A DNA stretch of 12,725 bases from Cochliopodium minus (lineage: Eukaryota; Discosea; Himatismenida; Cochliopodiidae), in contig JAMYWO010000088.1 in assembly GCA_024220525.1 (NCBI GenBank), positions 1 through 12,725 on the forward strand, written 5' to 3'. Under the pieces are notes generated by a model. It saw only the letters and a program-made list of their open reading frames with translations, ran no database searches and had not been told where the DNA came from. Of this stretch, positions 1-7,600 are shown piece after piece (position 1 is the stretch's first letter; every line of letters starts with the position of its first letter). The position numbers were made by a program, and so were the translations under genes.

Positions 1-75
1 AATAAAAATAAAAATAAAAATAAAAATAAAAATAAAAATAAAAATAAAAATAAAAATAAAAATAAAAATAAAAAT
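1..75. repeat. (AATAAA)12 hexamer microsatellite
   Basis: Twelve uninterrupted copies of the hexamer AATAAA fill positions 1-72, followed by a partial copy, and the array runs off the left edge, so its full length is unknown. Directly beside it (80-81, minus strand) is a GT that fits a splice donor of the branched-chain E2 gene, so the array most likely lies at the start of an intron of that gene. There it would be transcribed as a T-rich (TTTATT)n tract. Confidence 0.93.
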
Positions 76-81
76 ATTTAC

Positions 82-1457
82 GTTGGTTTTGGGTTTTTTA
101 ATTCTTCAACGTGCAAGAGAATATCCTCTTTCAAAATTCTTCCATTGGAACCAGTTGCTTTGACGGTAGAGAGGTTGATGGAGTTCTCCTTTGCGATTCT
201 TCTGACGCTAGGGGTTGCCAAAATCTTTCTTTCTCCGTTTCTGCCTTGGATCATGTGATAAGAAGACGAATCATCTTCATGTTTGTTTTCTAGCGAAAAA
301 AAAAAATTAAATTAAATTAAAATTTTTCAAATTAAAAATAAAGCATATTTAAATAAAGAATATTTGAAAACAAAAGAATTTTTAATGATAAAATTTTATA
401 AATAAAAAACAAAGATAATATAGAACATCTTTTGGCCATATTAATTTTTCTTTTAGAAGAATTCAAATTGAAAAGATTCTTTAGTATCATTTTATATTCT
501 CATAAGAAGTTTTTTTATAAGTTTTTTTTTTGTGATGTTTCATTATTGGGAGTATTCCATATGACAAGAAATGTTGGTATTGTTTATTTAGGGAATAATA
601 ATTTATTGATTTTTTTTTTAATGTTGGTGCTTTTCCAACTAGATAGGGATTATTAATTTTTTATTTATATTTTCTATTTATTTTTCTATTTGAAATGATT
701 AGTAATTAGAAAAGAATATTATCAAAGATAAATAGAGGATTTAAAGATATACTTGTTTTAAAATTCTTAATTAATGAATATTTCAAATATATTGGGCTAA
801 TATTCTACCTTGTGTTTTATTTTGTTGTTCATTGTTGACCTGATTATCTTCAGACACAACATTATCTGCTCCTACACGATCTATATCCATCAATACAGCA
901 CCAGTCTTGATTATATCACCCTGTTTGTAATATAATTTGGTGATTTTGCCTTCAAATGGACTTGTTATGGTCACATTCGCCTTATCACTTTGTACTTCGC
1001 ATATCTCATCGAATTCTCCGATCATATTTCCTTCTTGGACCTTCCAATCGATCAATTCCACTTGCGCGATACCTTCTCCTATATCTGTCAGCTTGAACGA
1101 TTCTATGGCCTTGATATTAGGAGTGGAATGAAAATATCTGATATTATTATATCCTTCTTTATTATTCATCGAGATGATTTGATTGGTATTGCATAATATT
1201 GTTTTATAAATGGGAATCTAAATATTAATTAAAAAATATTTAAAGAATTATAAAGAAATTATCTTATGAAAGAATTATAAAAGAGGTTAATATGAATTAC
1301 TATTCATTCTATTCTATTCTATCGATATTAGTAAATATATATTTTTTTTTTTTGAATTTTGGATGCATACTTTATTCTTTAATTTCAGATTGTATATCTT
1401 ATTGCTTCCAAAAGATAAATTTTTATATTTGGACGTGAATATCTTAATCTTTTTCAT
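82..1457 (-). CDS. DBT: Branched-chain 2-oxoacid dehydrogenase E2 (lipoamide acyltransferase), 5' part
   Basis: Mitochondrial E2 core subunit of the branched-chain keto-acid dehydrogenase complex, which moves acyl groups from E1 to CoA through a swinging lipoyl arm. Exons read right to left: 1371-1457, 809-1217 and 82-289; introns are 1218-1370 (phase 0) and 290-808 (phase 1). Exon 1 and early exon 2 give a Lys-rich leader ending in RYFHSTP near residues 56-62, a plausible presequence cleavage region. The lipoyl domain (about 69-145) carries EVQSDKANVTITSP, with lipoyl-lysine near K108. After an acidic linker comes the peripheral-subunit-binding domain (about 187-228: ILATPSVRRIAKEN, then GRILKEDI). 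The frame meets TAA at 78-80, but CCAAC|GTAAAT is a good phase-2 donor, so the acetyltransferase domain is expected beyond the left edge. The E2b assignment rests on close resemblance of the lipoyl and binding motifs to the eukaryotic family. Exon 1 is less certain than exons 2 and 3; a shorter start at 1169 is possible. Confidence 0.9.
290..808 (-). other. Long intron of the E2 gene
   Basis: A 519-nt intron between the lipoyl and subunit-binding exons, starting GTAGAA (808 downward) and ending CGCTAG (290). It is several times longer than the other introns here. It holds AT-rich sequence only. A plus-strand open frame at 432-656 has no coding character, and I see no extra exon: the linker length across the splice already fits this family. 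Confidence 0.75.
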
Positions 1458-1649
1458 TCCGTAACCCTATATCGATTTTTTTATTTATATTTGAAAATTG
1501 AGAAAATTCAAAAAAAAAAAATTCAAATGGTGGACCAAAAGACCAATTTTTATTCAATAATCTAAAAATATCAAAAGAAATTCAATATTTTTATTTTTCT
1601 TAGTCATATAAACATATCCTTTGATGAATTCCAAATATCTGAGAAGAGA
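1458..1649. other. Intergenic, E2 promoter side / SDR1 3' side
   Basis: 192 nt between the SDR1 stop and the E2 start, both genes on the minus strand. It should hold the SDR1 3' end and the E2 promoter. I see A/T runs and, on the minus strand, a short direct repeat TTGGTC/TTGGTC near 1528-1546, but no recognisable promoter motif. Confidence 0.4.
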
Positions 1650-2681
1650 TTACCATGGGATATCCTTTCCTTCATTATCAATCAAATGACCATTCTTATC
1701 ATCACCAATGCAATAAAGCTGCTTCATAATCTTATTGACACCCTCCTCTGGAGATTCAGGAGGTGTAACTCCACCAATATTCTAATTATGTAAAAAATAA
1801 TTTCTAAAAGAAGATAGAATATAAGATTGATAAAATATCAATTAAATGGTAATTAAATGGCATTAGATACAATAAAACTCAAATATATCAGATCTTTATA
1901 GTAAAAATATACAAAATTATTTTTTTACTCCCATTTCTGTATCCAACCAACCAGGATGTATTCCAATAAAGGTTGCTTTATTTCCAAGTTCATATGCATA
2001 ATTCTTGGTCAACATATTCAATCCACATTTAGCGATGCGATATCCCAAGTAATTGGTATGATCCAACTTGGTGATACTAGAAAGATTGGAAGAAATGTTA
2101 ACAACAAGGGTTTTAGAATCGATTCTAAACAAAGGAAAAAAAGCATTCGTAACATTTAATACCCCGCACACATCTGTGTTGAACACATCCATGAGGTCTT
2201 TCGATGTCACTTTTAATACTGACATGTCTATCTCTTTGCCCATTATCCCCGCATTGTTGATCAGAAGATCTAGCCTCTCTGACGTTCTTTTCACTTGTTC
2301 CACGCACCTTAAGACCATTTCCTGATCTGTCACGTCCATATCGATTATTTCCAGTCTAATTATTTAAAATTATTTTGATTTTTTATTTTTTTTTTTTAAT
2401 TTTATTAATTTTTTTTTTTCATTTTATTAATTTTTTATTTAAAGAAAACTCTTTTTTTTACTTCTTGTTTTTGTTTTTCAATTCTTCTAATTCTTCTGAT
2501 TTACTTCTAGTGCATGCAAATACATGTTGGGTCTTATCGCATTCCACAAACCTTTTGGCCTTATTACAATTTTTAAATTTTAAAAAATCTCAAGAGAAAA
2601 TTTTGAACTTACAAATTCCAAACCTATTCCCTTTGAGCATCCAGTAATTAATACTGATTTGTAGTTGTTCTCTTTTTTCAT
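1650..2681 (-). CDS. SDR1: C-factor-type short-chain dehydrogenase/reductase
   Basis: Predicted 241-aa NAD(P)-dependent oxidoreductase. Exons right to left: 2613-2681, 2462-2559, 1929-2355 and 1650-1781; introns are 2560-2612, 2356-2461 and 1782-1928 with phases 0, 2 and 0, all consistent. It has the Rossmann glycine motif TGCSKGIG (residues 14-21), FACTRS after the second strand, NNAG (89-92), the active-site helix Asn (115), Ser (144/145) and YRIAK with Tyr161/Lys165, so the catalytic set is complete. HPGWLDTEMG and the closing GKDIPW tail are typical of the C-factor/sniffer branch of the SDR superfamily. Substrate unknown. The start at 2681 gives MKKENNYKSVLITG, matching where SDR2 begins; an in-frame ATG at 2768 would only add a poly-Lys/Ile leader. 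Unlike SDR2 it has an extra 53-nt intron just after GIGLEF. Confidence 0.9.
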
Positions 2682-2889
2682 TTTTTTTATTTTTTTTAGT
2701 TTTTTTATAATTTTTGCATAATTCAGTCGTATATGTTTTGTATTTACCAAAAAAAAACAAATAAACATAATTTGACCTTTTTAATTTTCTATCCTTTTCT
2801 TTTCTTTCCTTTTTTATTTTATTTGAATTTTCACCCTCCATTATTTAAAAAAAAAAAAAATAACTGAATTCATATAATTTTGTTGGGTG
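2682..2889. promoter_or_regulatory. Divergent intergenic region SDR1 / 509-aa gene
   Basis: 208 nt between the start codons of two divergent genes, so both promoters must lie here or overlap the 5' ends. It is extremely T-rich on the left and has an A run at 2847-2860, which could be nucleosome-excluding. No TATA or initiator element can be singled out in such AT-rich sequence. Confidence 0.4.
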
Positions 2890-4419
2890 ATGGGAAATAC
2901 TCATTTGAGTAAAAATGAACACAATATTAGTCTCGAGTTGATTAATGGAAATAAATCTCTATTTACAAATAAACCATCCATATCCACTTCATCTCTCAAA
3001 CATTCAGAACAAAACGAACAATTTAATAAAGTGGATGTAGATAATTCAAATCCTTCAGAGTATGAATCTATGTGTAATGATAATACAAATAATAAAAACT
3101 TCTTTGAGTTCATATCTCCAATCAAATCAAATGAGAATAGTTGTGATCAAAGGATGTATCTGGATGATGTCAAATTAAATTCTGAAACAAAAAAAGATGG
3201 TCTTGAAGAAGATAGATCAAATGAGGGATGTATAGGAGATGATGAGGTTCATATTGAAAAAATTCAAATTAAATTAGATTTCAGTGAATCTCCTTTTAAG
3301 AATATATCAAAAGATGATGGATTATGTAAAGATCTTTACAAAATTGATGATTTTCAATTTGATAAAGAGGATTTTGGATCATATATACGTAATAAAATTG
3401 CGCCAAAAATGATAACCGAAAAAAATTTAGAATCAAAAAGAATGAATAAATACGGATTGAAGATAGAAGATTTGGATGAAATCTTCAATGTAGAAATATC
3501 TCCCATAAAAAAGTATATTCACAAAGATAATATCACCTCTCATATAGACAATGATGGATTTAAAGAGGAGATAAACGAAGAGAAAGTCGAAAGACAAATT
3601 ATGAAAGAAAAGAGTGAATCAGCAGAAAAACGTGAAATAAAAGAAAGAAATAAAAAGGAAATTGATCATCTCACTTCTCGTTCTAACATTTCTGAAATAC
3701 CCATTAACCTTACACTTGCTTTTGATGACCCCATTTGTGAAATTCTTAACTCCAATGTTTCAGAGCCTCTTGTTTTGACAAATGAAAAGAACATTTTTAC
3801 TGCAATTCATTATTCTGACTCTGAAGCTCTCACACTGGATACACTTACTTTTGATCTCTCTTGTGAAATTTTGACTTCTAATGTATCCGTAGTATCAGGG
3901 AATAATATTACTGGAGGGAAAGCTGTATCTAAAGATGATAAATCAGGAGAAACAAAAGATAAATACGATAATGGTTCTCCAATTTCCAATATTCCTCAAG
4001 TACTCATTCACGATGTACTCAACAACTTAGAACAAACTTTTACATTTGTTTCTATCAACAACCTAGAACAAGACTTTCTAAAACAAATAAAAATAAAAGA
4101 ACAAAGTCAATCCAGCAAATCTAAAACATACACCACCCCTAAAAAGAAAATTCTATCCAAATCAGAGAACAAATCACCACAAAAAAATTTAAAAGAAGAA
4201 ACATTCATTTCTTCTCAAAAAGAAAACATGTCACCAAACAATTCTGTTGAAAACATTTCTTCCCTCACCAAGAAATCTCCCTTTTTGAGAAATTACTTTT
4301 TGAAAAGAAAAGTTTTGTCTCCCAAAAAACCAAAAACAGAGGTTCCTAACACCAAAAAGAACGATTTTTTCATATCTGACTATTACTCTTTGAACAACAT
4401 TGAACTTCTTAAAAATTGA
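2890..4419 (+). CDS. Uncharacterised 509-aa disordered protein with CDK-type sites
   Basis: Single long exon starting at ATG 2890 (the GTG just before it is not a likely eukaryotic start) and ending TGA 4417-4419. I do not recognise the family. It is rich in Asn, Ser, Lys, Glu and Asp, acidic in the first two thirds and basic at the C terminus, with a Glu/Lys stretch (about residues 225-260) that could be a short helix or coiled coil. Six S/T-P-x-K sites match the full CDK consensus: near S76 (SPIK), S134 (SPFK), S204 (SPIK), T416 (TPKK), S429 (SPQK) and S477 (SPKK), plus weaker SP sites. KRKVLSPKKPK near 473-483 resembles a nuclear localisation signal. An internal duplication is visible: FDDPICEILNSNVS and FDLSCEILTSNVS, about 130 nt apart. 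A nuclear, cell-cycle-regulated role is inference only. No signal peptide or membrane segment. A broken copy of its 3' end lies at 10758-10895. Confidence 0.8.
   Translation: MGNTHLSKNEHNISLELINGNKSLFTNKPSISTSSLKHSEQNEQFNKVDVDNSNPSEYESMCNDNTNNKNFFEFISPIKSNENSCDQRMYLDDVKLNSETKKDGLEEDRSNEGCIGDDEVHIEKIQIKLDFSESPFKNISKDDGLCKDLYKIDDFQFDKEDFGSYIRNKIAPKMITEKNLESKRMNKYGLKIEDLDEIFNVEISPIKKYIHKDNITSHIDNDGFKEEINEEKVERQIMKEKSESAEKREIKERNKKEIDHLTSRSNISEIPINLTLAFDDPICEILNSNVSEPLVLTNEKNIFTAIHYSDSEALTLDTLTFDLSCEILTSNVSVVSGNNITGGKAVSKDDKSGETKDKYDNGSPISNIPQVLIHDVLNNLEQTFTFVSINNLEQDFLKQIKIKEQSQSSKSKTYTTPKKKILSKSENKSPQKNLKEETFISSQKENMSPNNSVENISSLTKKSPFLRNYFLKRKVLSPKKPKTEVPNTKKNDFFISDYYSLNNIELLKN
3709..3894 (+). 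repeat. Internal protein repeat in the 509-aa gene
   Basis: Two copies of a motif of about 17 residues, roughly 3709-3765 and 3838-3894. They share the pattern T-L-x-F-D-x-x-x-C-E-I-L-(N/T)-S-N-V-S, with one residue of spacing difference. It is the only clearly repeated, hydrophobic-patterned segment in the protein, so it may be a short binding motif. Confidence 0.6.
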
Positions 4420-4530
4420 CAACAAATAAATATGTACTTTTTTGGGTGTTTTTATTTATTCTTAATTTTTGGTTTTTATTTTATTCTTTTAATATATTCA
4501 CCAAGCAATTTCTTTTTCCTTCAGTTTTTA
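4262..4530. repeat. Direct repeat A: left flank of the GLUG gene
   Basis: Covers the 3' end of the 509-aa gene, its downstream spacer and the last bases of an SDR gene. It matches 10755-10990 in the same orientation and order. Shared anchors are AGTTTTGTCTCCCAAAAA (4311 / 10803), TTCATATCTGACTA (about 4369 / 10849) and AATATATTCACCAAGCAATT (4491 / 10951). In this copy the 509-aa reading frame is intact and the SDR part is broken. Confidence 0.85.
4498..4530 (-). pseudogene. Relic of an SDR gene 3' end
   Basis: Read on the minus strand it corresponds to the last residues and TGA stop of the SDR2 product (GKEIAW-stop), with one extra base in the T run that shifts the frame. Homology fades beyond about 4530 into AT-rich sequence, and no upstream SDR exon follows. 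It is a short dead fragment convergent with the 509-aa gene. Confidence 0.8.
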
Positions 4531-4629
4531 AAAATAACTTTTTTTGAAGAAATATTGAAGAAATACCAGAAAAATATTTCCACAAATATTATATTATTTC
4601 CTAATGTGAAAATTATAAATTAAAATAAT

Positions 4630-4651
4630 AAAAAAAAAAAAAAAAAAAAAA
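4630..4651 (+). repeat. A22 homopolymer upstream of the GLUG gene
   Basis: Twenty-two consecutive A residues end 12 nt before the start codon of the GLUG gene. They may lie in the 5' UTR or core promoter. Such a tract is prone to length change and could affect transcription or nucleosome position. It could also be a remnant of a poly(A) tail, but nothing else here supports retroposition, and the gene downstream has introns. Confidence 0.8.
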
Positions 4652-4663
4652 TCCTATCTAGAT

Positions 4664-7600
4664 ATGAATCGAATTTTTAAAAAAAATTTTATTCTATTCA
4701 TTTCCTTTCACATGTTTTCTCTTTTTCTTGCTCAGATTGCACTGGTGGATGATTGTTCCCAATTACAAGATATGCAAACCAATAATGTCACAGTCATTTA
4801 TTTTCTCAGTCAAAATATTGATTGCTCAATGGTTAATCCTTTTCAACCTATTGGTAACTCCACCATCAATCAATTTCAAGGTAAAAAAATTTTCATCTCC
4901 TTTATTTAAAATAAATTAATATATTCTCAAATATATAAATTTTTAATTCCTTTTTATAAATTTTATAAACGGATTTTAATTTAAAAATCCAAAATAATCA
5001 TTTTTTGTAAAAAAAAAAGGGACTTTTGATGGAAATGGATTCAGTATTTCCAATTTGAATATCACAAATTCTGCTGATTATCTGGCTTTATTTGGTTATG
5101 GATTTGGTGCAACAGTAAAAAATCTCACCATTTTGGATTCAAATGTTCAAGCAAATGGTGTTGGAAGCTATATAGGGATTTTATTTGGTTATTGTGTGCA
5201 AAGTTGTACGATTGATAATATAATTATAAACACCACAAATCCTTCAATAAGCAATATAATAAGAGGAACAGATTATCTGGGATCAATAGCAGGATATATC
5301 AACAATGGTGGGTCGATCTCAAACATCAGAATCCAAAATACAGTTGTGGATGGATCATCCTATGTTGGTGGAATTACAGGGTAAATTTCTGATTATTTTT
5401 ATTTATCCTTTATTATTGGCTTTTTAGTTTTGCACAAATTGGTCTTTTGAATGTTCATAATCTTGGATTTCCATCAGATCCAACCAAAATAATTATAAAT
5501 GGGAAAGTTTTGATTGGTAAATAAAAAAATTAAAAGATTTTTTGTTTGATTCAATTCCTTTTTTTTTTTATATAAAGGAGGATTGGTTGGAATGCTTTTC
5601 AATTATAACATACAGAATAGTGGTGTGAGCAATGGTGTGATCAATGCAGGTCCAGGTGAAAACATGTATGATATTTCTGGTTTGGTAGGATATTGTTTAA
5701 CTACAACTGTCAGTCAATGTTATGTGAAGCAATCTGTCACAATCAATATTTTGGGAATTTCAGAAAATGTTGGAGGATTTATAGGATCATATGCAGTTTA
5801 TTATGGTAGTATAATCTCTGATGTGTACTCAAGAGCGAAAATAATTTCAAATTCTACTCTTAATCATGTTGGAGGATTAGTTGCAAGTTACTTCACTTAC
5901 AGTCCTTCTTCTCAAACAACAATGAAGAATGTGTATACTTCTGTCAATTTTTCAGTTGATGCTTCGAACATTGGATATTCAATCGGTTCAATACTCAATC
6001 TTGTTTCTCAAACAAATGTAAACTGCTCTTTTTCCAATGTTTATTTTGAAAACACTGCGAATACTTCAATACCTGCGATTGGGAATGGAAGTTGTGCAGA
6101 TTCTTCGATTTCAATAGGATTGAATTGTAGTGATTTGTATTCAAACGTGATTTCAAACTTTGATCAAAATACAATCTGGAATGGGAATAATTTGAAAATT
6201 GGTAAATTATATTTTTAGATATAACTTTTTTTCCTTTTAAAATTCTTTTATTGTTGTAATTAGAACCAGCAACAACAATTAATGATCAATATTGTAACAT
6301 TACATTTACTATTTTATCTCCATCCACAATGATACCTTCGACAAGTGAACCATCGACAAGTGAACCAACAACTTTAATTCCATCCACTTTCCCACCATCT
6401 ACAATGATTCCTTCGACGAGTGAACCAACAACAAGTGAACCAACAACTTTAATTCCATCCACGATGATTCCTTCAGGTGCTATTTATGATTGTTCTCAAC
6501 TTCAAGAAATGCAAACAGGTGATAACAGTGTTGTTTATTCCCTCAAACAAAATATTGATTGTTCTTTGGTAAATCCTTTTCAACCAGTTGGAGGTTATTC
6601 AAACCAATTTAAAGGTAAAAAAAATTATTTTCATTCAAAAAAAAAAAAAATCATCTAATTTTGATTTTCAATTTTAATTCCTTTTTATAAATTTTATAAA
6701 CAGATTTTAATTTAAAAATCCAAAATAATCATTTTTTGTAAAAAAAAAGGGACTTTTGATGGAAATGGATTCGGTATTTCCAATTTGAATATCTCAAATT
6801 CTGCTGATTATCTTGCTTTATTTGGTTATGGATTTGGTGCAACAGTAAAAAATCTCACCATTTTGGATTCAAATGTTCAAGCAAATGGTGTTGGAAGATT
6901 TATAGGGATTTTATTTGGTTATTGCTTTAGTTGTACGATTGATAATATAAGTATAAACACCACAAATCCTTCAAAAAGCAATATAATAAGAGGAACAGAT
7001 TATGTGGGATCAATAGCAGGATATATCAACTATGGAACGATCTCAAACATCAGAATCCAAAATACAGTTGTGGATGGATCATCCTATGTTGGTGGAATTA
7101 CAGGGTAAATTTCAAATTATTTTTATTTATCCTTTATTATTGGCTTTTTAGTTTTGCACAAGGAAATCTTTTGAATGTTCATAATCTTGGATTTCCATCA
7201 GATCCAACCAAAATAATTATAAATGGCAAAGTTTCGATTGGTAAATAAAAAAATTAAAAGATTTTTTGTTTGATTCAATCCCTTTTTTTTTTTTATATAA
7301 AGGAGGATTGGTTGGAATGCATTTCAATAATTACTTATCAAATGGTGGTGTGAGCAATGGTGTGATCAATGCAGGTCCAGGTGAAAACATGTATGATATT
7401 TCTGGTTTGGTAGGATATTGTTTAACTACAACTGTCAGTCAATGTTATGTGAAGCAATCTGTCACAATCAACATATTGGGAGTTTCAGAAAATGTTGGAG
7501 GATTTATAGGATCATATGCAGTTTATTATGGCAGTTTAATCTCTGATGTGTACTCAAGAGCGAAAATAATTTCAAATTCTACTCTTAATCATGTTGGAGG

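Noticed and set aside
1-75. Telomeric repeat
   Set aside because: AATAAA lacks the G-rich strand typical of telomeres, and a gene runs into it with a splice donor beside it.
78-80. TAA as the true end of the E2 protein
   Set aside because: It would leave an E2 without its acyltransferase domain, and a good donor (AC|GTAAAT) precedes it. Not excluded outright.
432-656. Plus-strand open frame of 74 codons inside the E2 intron
   Set aside because: Composition is Phe/Leu/Ile from T-rich DNA, there is no motif, and it is antisense to an intron supported by phase and homology.
2682-2768. In-frame upstream ATG (2768) as the SDR1 start
   Set aside because: It adds a Lys/Ile-rich leader from A/T runs not seen in SDR2; the start at 2681 aligns with the SDR2 N terminus.
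2887-2907. N-myristoylation of the 509-aa protein (MGNTHLS)
   Set aside because: Leu rather than a small residue at the position where the motif needs Ser/Thr/Ala/Gly/Cys/Asn.
4432-4623. Open frame of 63 codons after the 509-aa gene
   Set aside because: Hydrophobic translation of T-rich DNA that overlaps the SDR relic on the other strand.
4630-4651. Poly(A) tail of a retroposed gene
   Set aside because: Neighbouring sequence shows no processed copy, and the GLUG gene downstream has 13 introns.
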